Assembly: GCF_004027225.2 (NCBI RefSeq)
Contig: NC_044282.2
Location: forward strand, 62,609,725-62,673,724
Source of the DNA: Strigops habroptila
Taxonomy: Eukaryota > Chordata > Aves > Psittaciformes > Psittacidae
DNA length: 64,000 bases
Reading direction: 5' to 3'
The position numbers were made by a program, and so were the translations under genes. The notes under the pieces were generated by a model. That model was not told the DNA's origin. It searched no databases and saw only the letters and a program-made list of their open reading frames with translations. Below, one piece after another: positions 48,001-63,000 of the stretch (positions within the stretch are counted from its first letter, which is position 1; each line of letters starts with the position of its first letter).

Positions 48001-51000
48001 CGGTGCTTTGCAACTGTCTGTTTGTTTAATACCAATAGCGTTGCAGAGACTTACCATACTATGTAAGAAAGAAGAGGTGCAGCAAGAAGGAGGGCAGGCA
48101 GCACACTGAAGTTCTGCTGGGATCCAGGAGTGCCTGCAATTACATGAAGCAGAAAGTTGAGGAATAAAGGGTACAATTTGCAAAAAGATGGTCAGATGCT
48201 GAAACAAGGGTCCAGAGAGGTGGTGGGACCTCCACCCTTGGAGTCCTTCAGAGACTGGCAGAACATGTCTTTGAGCAGCCTGATCTAATTCCAGAGCTGG
48301 ATTTAACTTTGAACTTGGCCCCACTTTGAGCAGCAGGTCAGAGCAGATGGCCTCCCATGTCCCCTTCCAAAGCTGTTCTATGGTTCTGTGAAAGCAGTGT
48401 TGATGTTTAAGTAGCATAATGCTGTCTGCTCCCATTGGGAACTGATGTTTTGGCATTTGTATATAATGCCATGTATAGTAAATGCCTTGGGGCCTTCCTA
48501 TAGTTGTCTGAGCCTTTCCCTCAGTATTCATCAGCAAGAAAAGTCATGCAGGTGTGGGGAATAGAGTGGTGATAATTAAAAGGAACGTTATATTGCTAGT
48601 CTCATCCTTGCTCCTCTGCATCCTCAGCTATCAGTGGTAACTTCTTCTGCATGTCCTCAAGACTTCTTATTTTATTCACAGGGCCAGGTGTGAAGACTCC
48701 AGAAGCACGAACAATTGAGTACTTAGAGGAGGTAGCCATTGGCTTTGCCAGAGGACTAGCCAACAGGACTGTGTCTGCCAAAAGATCCAAAGGGCTAATA
48801 CAGAGTAAGTCTGTGGGCACTATGGCAAATCCCAAGGGATTGTAGAGACTATAATCCAGCTTTCCTTCACATGTCTGTATTTGTGCTCCTTCTTAATTCC
48901 CTTTGCAAAACAAAGTTGTTTCATGTTGTAGTCATCTCTTGAGCCTGGTGGGTTGGTAGAGAAAACATTGCTCTGCATATCTTCAGGTGACATTGCCAGA
49001 GCTGCACATGGTGCTGCTCCTGAAGAAGGGAGCCAAGCCTCAAGAAGAGAGCAACAGCTGCCTCCAGAGGACTTACCTGTCTTCAAAGTTTTAGTAGCAA
49101 GTTCTGTACCAAGCTTGTGTAATCAAGTGGGAAGAGGCACATGGGTCTGCTCTGCACTGATCCTCGTTAGTGGAGCCCTTAAGCAGTTAGAGCCCAGAAA
49201 TGGTGACATCTCTGTGCAAGTCCTGCTCCCCAGAGCTCAGTTTGTCACCGTTTGTATTAGGAGGATACTGGAGCCCTAAATGAGACTTGTTGGTGAAACA
49301 AGCCATAGCAATCCTCCTGAGCAGACCCTGCTACCTGGGGTGAGGTTCTGGTGCGTGTTTCTATGGCAGATATGCAACATTCACTCCTATAGTCCTGGTT
49401 AATCATTTAAAGGCTGATTGTACATATAGCACTGTGCTGAGGCATGTTTTGTCCATCTTGCAGAGATAACAGACTATGCCATGGCTCTTCCATTTGTGAG
49501 GCAGCAAGTCTACAAGACAGTGGAAAGCAAAGTTCAGAAACAAACCAAAGGACTCTACCCCGCTCCAGTAAAGATCATTGAGGTAACCCACACTGTGAGG
49601 TGTAAGAAACTACAGTGATGGTGGATCTCTGGGATAACATGGCAACACATGGAGGGAAGGTGGTTCATTTCTCTGAGTCAAGCCTTACATCCTGATCTTC
49701 GCAGATCAGCCTTGGTGCATGCTGGCTGTGTGATGCATCAAGCAAGTATGGTAAAATTCAGAATAGCTTCCCAGAATACAGTCACCAATCTAGGTGATAC
49801 TGGTGCCAGTAAGGGGTAGATCAGGAATCCCAGTTGAGGGGAGGCTTAGCTGGAATATTTTGTCTGAATGAAACTTTCAGCTGCAGTTTTTCCAGGTTGC
49901 CTTATACCATTTCTAAAGAGTTGGGTGAACCTGTTTGAAGCTAAGAAAATACAAATTGCTGCTTTCATAGCACGAACCACACCATACTTAAAAAGTTAGT
50001 TCCCTGAGTTACACAGGCATTGTATTACCTACACAGTCCATGGTTGACTCCTTATTATTTTAAAATAAATTTTCACTATTGTAAGTTCTCTAAAACCTGG
50101 GAATGCCCCACTCTGACTCTGAGAGCAGGGTCATTACAGGAGCACAGTCCTACTGAAAAACAATTCCTGAAACCACAAAGTATGTGTAAAAATGAACCTG
50201 ATGGAAATCCGCTTGCCATCGTAGCTGTTATGTGCTAGAAGGACAAGGTGTTCCGTAGCTCTGCTTTGAACAGCACGGACAGGACCCCGAAAGTCTGAAG
50301 TGTGCCCTGAATATTGGAGAGGAGTCACATGTGAAAACAGGAGGTGCAGCTAAACAAGTGATCACGTTAAAGCGTAGATGTTGGCAGATGTGACTAAACA
50401 GCAGCATATCCTTATTGTTCTTCTTTGACTAGGTTGTAAAGACTGGTCTTGATCAGGGGCATGATGCTGGATACCTCATTGAATCCCAGGTAAGGAGATT
50501 AGATCCCTGGTTGTAATCAGTCAATTGTGTAGTCAGGGGGATTTGTGTCTAACCACGCACAAAGGATAATAGTCATCCTAGGCTGCTCAGAATGGTATCT
50601 TGCTCCATGCCCCTTCTTCTGGCACTGGGGCTGTGAAAAAGGCCTGCTTAAACAACAGAACTGTTTGTCAGGGTTCTTCATCTCTGAAAACAGGTTGTGC
50701 CTTTTCTCATTCCTGTCTGTGTTACCTTTCTGAGTGGGGAATGACCAGGGCGAGGTCACCAATACAGGTTTCACCAAACAGGACTGTGATTTCTCCATGT
50801 GTCTGAGCACTGTTTTTTCTGATTGTCACACAGGACAGGTATCCAGAGGTGTGGGTGTAGTGCTCTTGGTCTCCTCAGTGTTTCCAGACAATTTGGTCCA
50901 AACAAGCCATTTCCTCTGAGAGTTAACTTTAATTTTTACCAGTGCTCTGTTTACTCTGTCACACTTTTTCACCATTATCTTTGTTCAGGGTGCTGAGTCT

Positions 51001-54000
51001 CCAATATTCTTGGTTTGCTGTTTGCCCTGTTTTCTAGTCCAGATACTTTGTGCTGGTCCTTTTTCACCCATGGATAATTTTGGGTGCTTCTCAAAATTAG
51101 GTGGGTTTTTTTCAGCAGTAGTTTCTCACTTCAAACAGGACTTCTCTCTCCTTAACCCTTAGTCAAACTTACCTACTTAGTAGCCACTCCAGTGAGTGTA
51201 CTGGCTGGTACTGACCATGCAGAGAGACCTCAACAGACCAGAGAACTGGGTGGACAGGAACCTCATGAAGTTGAGCGAAGGGAAATGCCAAGTGCTGTCC
51301 TCAGGAAGAATAAGCCCATGCACTAGTCCAGGCTAGGGCCAGCTGCCTGGAGAGAGTCCAGCGAAGGGCCACAGGGATGATTAGAGGTGGGAGCATTTGG
51401 CACACAAGGAGACACTGTGAGACCTGGGACTGGAGAAGAGAAGGCTTGGGGGGACCTTATCAACATGTGTAGATCATAGAATGGTTTGGGTTGGAAGGGA
51501 CCTTAAAGATCATCTGGGTAGAATCCAACCCTCCTTCTTTACAGTGGGTTGGAACCAGGCTACACTCTTCCATTCTCTCCGTTCTAGTGGCGGAATAAGA
51601 GCACAAACAGAAATGGGAAATTCCACTTAAATATGCAAACCATTTTACTGTAAAGGTGGTGGAATGTGGGAAGATTGCCTGGAGAGACTGTGGAGGCCCC
51701 CTCCATGGCAGTACTCAAAACCCAATCACACACAGTCCTAAGCAGCCTGTTCTGGTTTGAGCAATGGGGTGGGACAAGACAATCTCCACAGGTCTCTTCC
51801 AACCTCAACTATTCAGTGGTTTGGTGGTTCTGTGAAACAAGCCTCTATATCATTCTTTCTTTCCCTTCAATTCTTTACTTTCCTGGCACATCGGTTGAGT
51901 TTAGCACCAATATCGACTGTTAAGGGTAGTCAAGTCTTTTGCATTTAAGACCCAGAAGGCTTCATCTCTTGCTCTGCTTGCTGCTTTTCCTCTGTGTAGG
52001 TCCAACCAGTAGTGAGGCTGAGCAGCTATTACAGTCACAGAAGAGATATCCTACTGCAGAGGTGTAGGTACATGCACACGTGTATTCACAAACACAACAC
52101 GCACAGCTGGCTGCACAGACAGCATGGTGCCTTTACTGGTGGCACCCACATAAACACAAACAGCTCACGGGCATGGCCAGTGTGGGTGATTCATGCTGTT
52201 CCCCCGGTCACCTGGTCAGAATTGAAGTTCACATGCGTGCATACACCCCTTTATTAGCTGGCTGTGATGTTTCATCTGACACTTAGTTGGCCACAGGGCC
52301 CAGTCTGACCAGCTGCTGGCACATTACTCGTGCCCTAGATGCCACTCAGTCCTGCTGGAGGTTTACTAGTGACATACTCAGGGAAGATAGGAATAGAGTT
52401 TAATATGGAGGTAGGACAGACTGTGGTGGGCAGGCCCAGGGCTTGAGCAGGCAAGTGTCCTCACCGGTAGATTGCTCATGCATGACCCTTTATTACACAC
52501 ACACAGAGTCTTTGTTTCCCCATGGTTATTCATCCTCAGCCATCTTGATCCTTCCCCTTCTCTGCCCTTGTCTTTGCCTTAATAAACAAGCTGCCCCTGA
52601 TTAATTTTTTTCTCACTCAATCCATACTCAAATTTGTTACTCCTGATACTGAAGAGGTAATTCTGTCTGTGCATAGTGTTGCTGGTGTGGGTCCCTTGAC
52701 ACTTATGGCTATGCAAGACCTGACTCCCCAGAAGACCCACAACGCTCCCACCTGGTTATCTCTGCGTTTGGGTCATCTCTCACATTGCTGCCCTGTAACT
52801 GCTGGTGAAATCCATCTGTCCCCCACAGTACTATCTGTAACTTTCACCAGCTTCTCATGCTGCTATCTGTCACATCCCACAGCCTTTCTTGCTGTGCTTA
52901 GTAGCTCCCTTGTCTCTCTTCTCGTGACAATGTTCTGGCCTGAGATGTAGCTGTCTGCCTCCTACCTTAACAGTGATCTCCTGGGTATACCCCGTCTGTT
53001 CTAGTTATGCATTCCACCCACGTTTGGTCTGCTGCTGAATAAAAGGCTCAGGATACTCTGTTCCTTACTGAAAAGAATGAATGTTTTTTCCTGAGAACAG
53101 CAGCAGGATGGAGATCTTCCCAGAACCCTCTAAAGAATAATAAGTGTCAATGTCGTGTCTTTTTTAATGCCTCCCTCTTTCCTCTAGGACAGGAGGCTTG
53201 CAGATTCTCTTCCAGGTTCTGCGTTTCTGGTATTTTAACAAGCCTCTAACTCACAGGACAGTGGTGAAGGAAGACACAGCCTGCTCGAAACTACATTGAT
53301 TTGGTGGCTTTCCTTAGCAGACTTGGCTCAGACAACATTAGCTTTGTGTTGCATTATGCTGTCTTTTGTCTTCCTGACTACTTTCCCGTTTCATGCTGAG
53401 TGCTGGGAGGTTATGCAGGCCTTAGTTGTTGTTGCCTGTCTATGATCCTCTGAAAATAGTGCCAGGCTACTGCTGTCAGTAAGAACCGGCCTATTTAAAG
53501 ACTTTTCTCAAAGCCCGAGGGCAGGACCGTTTCACTTGAATGCCATTGGGGCAATGGCCCCAGCTACTGCAGGATGCTCGTAGGGGAGAAAGGGTCCTGT
53601 GTAAGTGAAATACAGTCCTGCTGTTGGGGACCTAGAAGTGGCTCCTGCGCTGATCTCTTAGGACCCTGCAGCTGCTGGCTGGCTGAGGCAGCTGGGTCGC
53701 TTCTGACCTACCATGATGGCAGTGAACTGCCAGGGAATACTTCTCCCAGAGCTGTGATGGGAGGGTGGAAATGAGCTGTGTATGATTCAGTGGGTAGGAG
53801 GGAGACGGACATGGAAATACGATGGCTGTTCTTGTTCCCTGGCAGAACCGCTGTGCCTCCAGATGCAAGCCTTAGAGGTACAAACTCTTTCAGATGCTTT
53901 AAATGATACTGTTTATGGGAAAGGCCATTCAACAAGCAGTTTCCTGCTGCTCTTTGGTAGCCCATGTGGGAGGTAGTGGTGCAAAGCAGGCTGTGCTTAG

Positions 54001-57000
54001 CACAGCAGGTGCCTTGCTGCAGAGGATGCATATGCTCTGTCCATTCTTCCTTTTCTAACTCGGCTAGTAGTCTGTGCAGTTACATGGGTGGCTGTGCTCT
54101 CCCCTTGCTGTGTTTTTGATGTGTGAGTGCTGGAAGTGAGACAACTGTTAAATGCCAAACTCTCTGCTTCCTTCTTCCCTTTCTTCCAGAACTTCGGCAA
54201 GCTTGCAGTGAGTAAGGAATCCAAAGCACTGATGGGACTTTACCACGGGCAGATGCACTGCAAGAAGAACAAGTTTGGAGCACCTCAGCGAGAGGTCAAG
54301 TAAGTGCAAGTCTGAGATGCCTGAAGGAGTTGTTGGAGGACCTCTGCTAAAGAGAGAGGACCTCTGGAGGACTCTGCTCTTGGAGCGAGTGGCCTGCAGT
54401 CCTGAAAAGCAGTGTAGCAGTGCAGAGAGATTTCCAGCCTCCCGAAGGCTAATGCTCTGCAGCTGCAAGATCTCACCCACAAGTGAAATCTTGTATGATC
54501 TCACTAAAAATAGTGCCTGAATGGACAGGATCTGTGAGAATCTGTCAGCAGCAGTGGAAATTCAGTGATTTATAGCTTTAAATGTGTCCCCTCTTCCTTT
54601 TCTATGCAGGACTCTGGCAGTGCTGGGAGCGGGGCTCATGGGAGCTGGCATTGCACAGGTTTCAGTGGATAAAGGACTGAAGACCATTCTGAAGGACACA
54701 GCACAGCAAGGCTTAGACAGAGGACAGCAGCAGATCTTCAAGGGGTACGTGAACTAAAAGGAGTTTGCTTGGGATGGAATAGGGCTGCCTTTAGTCAAAA
54801 TGCTCCTCTGCTTTCAGGCAGTCAGGAACTCCTGACACCTCTGTTCCTTTGGAGTCTTCTACCATCAGATTTCACAGAAGTGCTTTCTTGTAAGGTTGCC
54901 CTATGCAGTGTGCTGGAATATTGCTATGAAATAGGCCCAGTGTATTCAGCCTTAGCTCCTTAGGTAGGAGGATGACCTAACAGACCATTGCTTTAGTTTT
55001 AAAATTTAGCAATAGCTTATAGAGCTAAGGGGGGAGGAAGTAATCCTGGCTGCCTAAAAGCCCATGTTAGGGGAGGCATTGGGTCACACTTCTGAAAAGC
55101 TGGATCTCATTCCCCTGTCCTCCTAGCTCAGCAATAATAGTGCTCAGCTGTGCATCATCAGGAATATCAGTGATTGAAACACAGGGTGGTTGGGGTTGGA
55201 AGGGTCCTCTGGAGATCATCCAGTCCCATGGCCCTGCTAAGGCAGGTTTACCTAGAGCAGGTTGCACAGCATCACGTCCAGGTGGGTTTTGATTATCTCC
55301 AGAGAAGGAGACTCCACAGCCTTGCTGGGCAGGCAGTTCCAGTGTTCCATCAGCCTCACAGTAAAGAAGTTCTTCCTCGTATTCAGGTGGAACTTCCTGT
55401 GTTTCAGTTTGTAGCCATTGCCTTTATCCTGTCACTAGGCACCAATGAGAAGAGTGGTCCCTTCCTCTTGATACCCACCATTAAGATAATTGTATGCATT
55501 GATGAGATCCCCTCTCTGTCGTCTCTTTTCCAGGCTGAACAGGCCCAGCTCTCTCAGCCTTTCCTCGTAAGATAAATGCTCCAGTCCTTTAATCATCTTC
55601 ATAGTCCTCTGCTGGACTCCAGTAGTTCCTTGTCCTTCTTGACCTTCAGACTAGTTGACTTTTGGACTAACGTACCAGCTGAGTTGTGTGAGCAGGGCTC
55701 TTCTATTTCCAGATGGAAGGAGGGGCCAGTGACAGTCCTGCTGGCTTGGAGATGGTGTTTTGGGTCCAGGAGGGAGGCAGGGATGCCCTTAGTGGTGCGG
55801 TGCACCTCCAGCAGCCTGGGCTGGCCTGCTCAAGAGCTGTGACAAAGCTGTCCTTCCCTAGGCTGAACAGCAAGGTGAAGAAGAAGAGTTTGACATCATT
55901 TGAGAGGGACTCCATTATCAGCAACCTTACAAGCCAGCTGGACTACAAGGGATTTGAGAAGGCAGACATGGTGATCGAGGCTGTGTTTGAGGACATTAAC
56001 ATCAAGCATAAAGTGCTGAAGGAAGTGGAGGCCGTGAGTATTGTTTCTGAGCAGCTTGTGCTAGATGTGGCCTCTGTGTGGTGGAGACTCAGGGCATCCT
56101 GTCCTGTGCTGCTGGGTTTGTCACATCTCCTTTGTGCTGCAGTTTGGTGCTTGGTGCAAGTTATTTATGTCAGTAGAGGGGTGAGTGTTAAGGGCAGCCT
56201 TCCTATTCCCTAAGGATATTCACTGTTCAGTAAGGAGTCAGTAGTTCTTAGCTGAATGGGGCAGTTCTGTCATTTGCTAACTCCTGGGAACCACTCCAAA
56301 AAAACTTCCATTTGTCTGAGAACACTGACATGACAGTAATGTCTTTTGGTATCTCCACAATTTATGCTCCTTTACCTGCTATCCCTAGCTTGCCACCACT
56401 GCACTTTTCTGTTCAAGAGCACACTTGGGGAAATAAGTGGATGGTAAAAGAGCTGGTCTGTGTACCTTTCTGAAGTCCCTCCCTGCCACGTCTAATGTTG
56501 GTGCAGTGGTCTGGCAGAAACATGGGAGCTCTGAGACTAATATTGCAGACCTGTGGAGAGTTCAGGGGAAGTTAGATCTGGCTGACTTGGGCTGCTGCTT
56601 TAGAACTAGTTTCTAATGCTGAAGGAGAAAATCAAGTTTGCCTTGTTTGTCAGGATTGCCAGGTGCTTGTGCTGTTCTCTCAGGGCTCTGCACATCACAC
56701 TCTGGACCTGTCTCTGCAGCCTGTGCGTTTACACTGTCTCTTCCACCCCCTGCCACAGGTGATCCCTCCTCACTGTGTCTTCGCCAGTAACACATCTGCC
56801 CTCCCAATCGGCCAAATTGCTTCTGTTAGCAAGAGGCCAGAGAAGGTGAGTACCCAGTGCCACGTGCCTATTCTGCTCTGCGCCAAGCTGCCTGTTAGAG
56901 GCAAACTGTTTTTGCTGGAGATGAGCGCTGGGATCTTCTATTTCCTCCTTGGAACATGAAACAGCTCATCCTCTGCCCCCAGTGCAAGCATTGAACAAAG

Positions 57001-60000
57001 AGCTTGTGATCTTTAGATAGGTAGGAAGGAAGTGAAGGTAGACTTACCCCAAGTGTGATGTTATCACTGCACCAAGGCAGGGTGCGGTAGGGAGGTCAGC
57101 GCATTTCCGGGAAACATTAGTGCACATGGGGGCAGAGAAGCTGTAGAAGGGCTCAAGCGATTCCAGCCAACAACTTCAGTTATTTTGATAAGCTGATTAG
57201 ACGTAGGAGTGACTTGCCTTGATGGGAGAATGCCACTGGCTTCTTGGAGAAGACATCAACCCAGCAGCAAAAAGGGAAGGAAAGTCAGTGACCGGAAGCT
57301 GAACTCGGAGGTGCTGAAAGCACAACTTTGGTCAGCCATGGAATCAGCTGCTGCAGGGATGTTGGGGTTTTCTTTCTGGCTCCAGATGATCTATGTGAAC
57401 AGGATGTCAAGAGCAACTGTTAGAGGTTCCTGTGACCTTCATGAGCCTCTTGCTGGTTTACTGTCAGACCTTAGTTGCATCGGAAATGCAAACTGAGTCT
57501 TATTTCTTCATACTTGCAAATAACTTCCTCTTGCTGTATAAATTGCCTGCATAATGGCTCTTTATAGGGAAACTAATAGGAAATCAGTTAAGTAATTAGT
57601 GTATTTTCTTTAATTAGTTTTTGAGTCTGCAGCTCTCTCCAGCAAGTGTTCCTCTGACAGATGTTAGCGCCATGCGTAGCTTCCCAGAGGCATGAAGGTG
57701 ACAAGCTGATTACGTGGTCATGTTAAGAAAGTGAGGCACACAGCCGAATAATCTCCGCTTAAATGCTGTTGCCAAAGGAAGGCTGCACTTACCTCCACAT
57801 TTATTTTCTTGAACCATGCCTTTTCATCCTTAAATTCACTTCATTGTCAAAAATAGAATAGAATAGAATTCCCAAGTTGGAATCAGATGATCAGGGATCA
57901 TCTGGTCCAACCTTTCTAGGCAAAGCATGACCTAGACTAGATGTCCCAGCACCCTGTCCAGCCAAATCTTAGCAGTGTCCAACACTGGGGAGTCACCACT
58001 TCCCCAGGGAGATTATTTCAATGACTGGTTCTCATGGTGAAAACATAGGAACAAGTCACTGACAAGCAGAACACAGGGACTGTCTCTGTGGCTGCTGTTC
58101 CACTCTTGATGTCCAGCAGAAGCACTACCCAGGCATGTGGCTGCCCAGCCAGCTCAGACAGTACCTGCAGTCACACAGTGCGTGTGATTTGCCTGGGGAC
58201 TGAGCTCGCTGAGATTCCCAGACAGCTTTTGTTGCCAGACTATTAACAAGTACAAAGAGAGCTGAGCAGCACTCTTGGTCCTGTGTTACGCCTTCATCAC
58301 TGAAACAAGAACTGTGGGGCATGTGATATGTCCTTGAGAAAGCCAAGGAGGGAAAGGGAGTTGGAGAGCACTTCTGTCGGACAGGGATATGGTGGAGCGT
58401 ATGGCTGGATAGTGCACTGTGGTGATGGATCCTGCAGCCCTGCTTCCCTCTGCAGCTGGACACTTGACTTGCTTAGCAGATTACTCTGGGAGCCAAAGTC
58501 TGTCTTAACCCTGAGCTCTTCCTTCTGCCTAGGTAATCGGGATGCACTACTTCTCCCCTGTTGACAGAATGCAGCTGCTGGAAATCATCACCACAGACAA
58601 AACATCCCAGGACACGGCTGCTTCCGCCGTTGCTGTCGGCCTCAAACAGGGCAAGGTCGTCATCGTGGTAAAGGTGAGGGAGCACTGCACAGAATATAAG
58701 CTGGGATAATAAATAAAAGGGCAGGCTTGTGCACTAAGGAGGCTGAACATGGTTGTGAATGCACTGGCATTAGCTACTCATGCTGAGAAGTAAAAATGGA
58801 GGTTAGAAGGTAGCAGGTGCCCAAATGATCCCTGAAGTGTCCTTTGGAGCAGCCATGGAAGGCCATGAGGCGCAGGTGCAGTCTGATCAGCCAGCACAAG
58901 GAGCTGGCAGTCCTGCTCCACACAGCTTCCAGGAGGCTTGAGTGTGTAGTGGCATCTGAGATGGAGCAGAGGCGGGGCAGGATTCTCACCACCTCTTCTC
59001 CCTGGCGAGCGGCAAGGACGGAGGGTCAGTGAGCAGTAACCCTTCTCTTTCTGGATTTAAATCTTGTGTGAGAGGGGGCAGAAATACAGTAAGTGTAGGC
59101 AAAAAGCTGTACCAAGCAGAGGGAGAAGACTGAGCACAGCAAGGCAGCAGCTGAGAACAAACTGCTGTGGTCTCTAGGAGGAGGCAGCAGAGCCTCAGAA
59201 AAGCCATGGGCTTCAAGTGGTTCATCAGGCTGACAGCTGCTGTTGAACACGTGGCCCTTCAAGCGGAGCTGGTCTCATGCTCAGCAGTGCTGCTGTTTGA
59301 GCTAGGTGGGAGGTTCATCCGGTAGGCTCAGGGCAGTTGGATGAGTGTATTGTTGGATTGGTCTTTTTACTGGTGCGTGAAGTTGCCAGCAGTGCTGAGC
59401 AGGTCTGTGCAGTGATGCTGGGAAAACTAGCTTGTCAAAAAGTGCTCTGAATGCAAGTGGAGATACAGTGCTGCTTCTCTAATCCTCATCTTCACATGCC
59501 TCCTGGCATGGCAGTTTTCAGGTAGTCTCTTGCTTCCTAACTTTGTGAGCAATATCAGAGCTGAAACAACCAGTTTGTGCCAGTTCCGCTTGTGCTGAGC
59601 ACCCTTTCACTTGTCAGCCTGATGAGCTTGTGAAGCAAGGGGACTTCTGCAGCCTCCTTGGGGCCTCCAGGTACTATCTCAAATGAAAACACTGGTGGGA
59701 ACTTCCAGGGAATGAGTTCACGGAGGTCTTCAAACACTGCTGAGCCCTCCAGGATACAAAAAACCTGTCCTAGCAGTCTATAACATACTGTTAGAAATGG
59801 AGTTCAGTGTGCTTGTCCTGTGTGTCAGTGCCTGAGCTGCAGCTTGGGCTGTGAAATGCAGTTCTTGTGCTGCCGAGAGAGGCCGTGTTCCTGCAGTTTG
59901 TACTCACCTTCCTTCCTGCTGCACTTCTCTTTCTAGGATGGGCCTGGCTTCTACACCACCAGGTGCCTGGGGCCGATGCTGGCAGAAGTGGTCCGAGTTC

Positions 60001-63000
60001 TCCAGGTGTGTATCCCGTCAGCTACCAAGCCTCTGCCAAATAGTTGTGTTAACTCTGCTTCTTCCTTACCCTCGACCAGGCTGACCCCAGGCCGGCCAGA
60101 AGGGGGTGTGTAACCAGCCCCAGTGCTTGTGGTTGTCCCCAGCCCACTATTGACTGAGCTGTGGTCTGATGGGATGTGGTGCAGGCAGTGATGAGGGTCT
60201 CTCCTCCCTACACAGCGCAAGGGAGAGTCAGGAGTGGTGTGAGCACGATGACACTGCTCCTGTCAGTCATCAAATGGCTAATGGGACTGGTTGCAGTCCA
60301 TGGCCCCAGATAAGTGAGGGCTTTCTGCCCCACACTGGTTTCAGGACCCTTGCCCAGAGATACCATTGCTTCCACTTCTATTCCTGCAGGAGGGCACTGA
60401 CCCAAAGAAAATAGACACCATCTCTACAGCCTTTGGCTTTCCTGTGGGTGCTGCCACATTGATTGATGAGGTGGGTGTGGATGTGGCCACACACGTGGCT
60501 GAGGACCTCGGCAAGGCCTTTGGCGAACGCTTTGGAGGAGGCAGCATCGAGTTGTTCAAGCTCATGGTGCAAAAAGGCTTCTTAGGTGAGACACTAGGCT
60601 GTTTTAGTCTTAACACATTTCCCCTTTTTTCAAGGAAAAGCACTAGTATCCATCAGCCTCTTCTGCCTCAGGCGCAAGCAATCAAAGAAGAGCCCTGGGA
60701 ATGGGTCTGAAATCCCTCCCAGCTGTACCCTGGATAGACCTTTGGCTGCAACCAGACCTTCCTTTGCAGAAGCAGCAGCAGCTGGCAAAGATGCTGCCCA
60801 AAGCAAAGGCAGCAGACAAGATCTCGTGAACCTCTCTGTGGCCCCTTGCTGAAACCTGCACTAGTGCTCTGGGACACGGAGAGCAAGCACCGGGAAATAA
60901 ATGTTCTCAGGTGAAATAAGCCCTGAGCTGAGCTTTAGAAGCTCCATTCTTGTGATAGAAGCTGTGCCCCTGGTTGCCAGCAGCAGCTGTGGCTCTGAGC
61001 ATGCTAAAATGGAGCAGTGTCCATCAGTGGGACCTGCACATAGACCATGATAGCTCTCATCGTCCAGTGACCCATGCTGTGACCAGACTCCTGGCAGCAA
61101 GAGTTGCTCTTCAGATCTTGTCATCTCTGTCCATTGCTCCCAAGGACTGTGTCCTTTTGCTGCTGTAGCCACAGAAATTGTGGTTTTATTTGGCTGTCCT
61201 GTGGACATAGTGGAAACGTTAGGGCCTGGCACAGTGGCAACATCTTGTCAAGGATTTGGCTGGACATGGGACCTCTTCCCTCTGTCCTTGGGGAGGCAGT
61301 AAATGGGCTTGCTACAAAGTGCAGAGGAGCTGCCTGTGCTGGAAGGATCTACTTGTGCTAACAGCAGCAGGAGTCACAAGATATCAGTGGCAAAGATGTC
61401 AGGAGCAAACGGGATGTGTGGCAGGATGTGACTGTCTTTATTTTTTTTATCCCCGGCAGGTCGCAAGACAGGGAAGGGTTTTTATGTTTACCAGGAGGGG
61501 GTGAAGAACAGGAGCGTCAATTCTGGCATGGATGAGATCTTAGCACGGTTCCAAGTGCCAGCCAATCCTGAAGTGTAAGTAGCTGTGCATGTTTGATGGT
61601 GTGGGCTGGCTCCCACCCCTGACCTGATCAAGCCTTTGCCATTCTTCAGTGCCTGCTTTGGGACATGGCACAGAACATAGTCCTTATCCTCATGTGGACA
61701 GGGACAGCCCCCAGTGAGAAACCATCCTCTACTCCTGGCCTACCTCTGTCTCCCATTTGTGCTGGCTTCACATGCTCTTCCCTCCAGTTGCTGTTACGTG
61801 CACAGCCCTTACAGACTCTCTCCTTGCAGCTGCACTGAGGAGGACATCCAGATGCGCTTGGTGACAAGGTTTGTGAATGAGGCAGCCATGTGCCTGCAGG
61901 AGGGAATCCTCAGCAACCCCGTGGAGGGAGATATTGGTGCTGTGTTCGGCTTGGGCTTCCCACCATACCTGGGAGGTAAGGGCTTTCAGCTGGGCTAGGC
62001 TGCATGGCTTGGCTCAAAAGCTTTGTAGTGGGCTTGGCTGGTGAGCTGCAGGCACCAGAGGCAAGCCAGCTGTTACAGCCAGGTTGGAGCTGCACTGTGA
62101 CAAGCCCAAGTGTCCTTTTTCCACATAAAGCCTGAGCCAGAGAGGTTGTTCCAGTGTTCCCACCCTAGGAGAGGTGGCAGTGAGCCTGAGAGCTGCTGTC
62201 AGATGTTTTGGCCAGGACACTGTGGAGTTCCTCTGCTGGTACAGCTGTTTAGCAGAGCTGTGGTTGGTGGGGTCGAAGGACTCCAACCAGGTCATTTTCT
62301 GTGTCTTCAGGTTTGAATAAGGCGGCAGAGCCTTGCTGGCCCCAGCCTCATCAGCGCTTCCCAGGAGAACTTCAAAGGAAGAGCTTGGACCATGCCTGAT
62401 AGTCATGGGGTGTAGGTGGGATGGGGGACTTGCAAAGGCCGTGTATTTTAAGGAAATCCTTGGCTTGCTTTTGTGCAGCCATATGGTGCTTGGTGAAAAA
62501 CGAGGCTCTGGTGTCTCATCTCTTGCCACTGCTACTTGCTTGGGTGGGCAGGCACACATCCAGCACTGCTGGAAACCTGGTCTCATGCTGCACATAGAAT
62601 TGAGAAATTGTGCCTCAGGACCCCATGCTCCCCCCGTGCCATAACATAGCGCAGATAAAGCTGAGCTGACAACCTCAGCTGTGGTGCACAGCACATTTCA
62701 GGCCAAGATACTTGCTGAGCCCAGCCAAGAGCATCGGCAAAGTGCTCCTGGACCCATCTGCAAGCAGGCTAGGTGGCTGTGGCCATGGCTGTGGCCATGG
62801 ATGAGGCACAAGCTGAGGCTGGGGTCACAGCTGAAGGTTACCAAGGGCTCTTGGGCATGAGACAGTGCTACTACCTTATGCCTCATGTTCCACACCTTGA
62901 GGCAAGCTCAAACTAAGGAAGCAGTCCCAGCAGTCAAGTGTGTCTGCTCAGTGCAGGTGAGCAGGCAGGGACCAGGTCCTGCGTTGCCCTGCCAGGAGCT

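Noticed and set aside
55862-56213. Read-through of HADHA exon 13 as an alternative C-terminus
   Set aside because: The open frame continues about 60 codons past the donor at 56034, but the donor and the in-phase exon at 56759 restore the conserved sequence.
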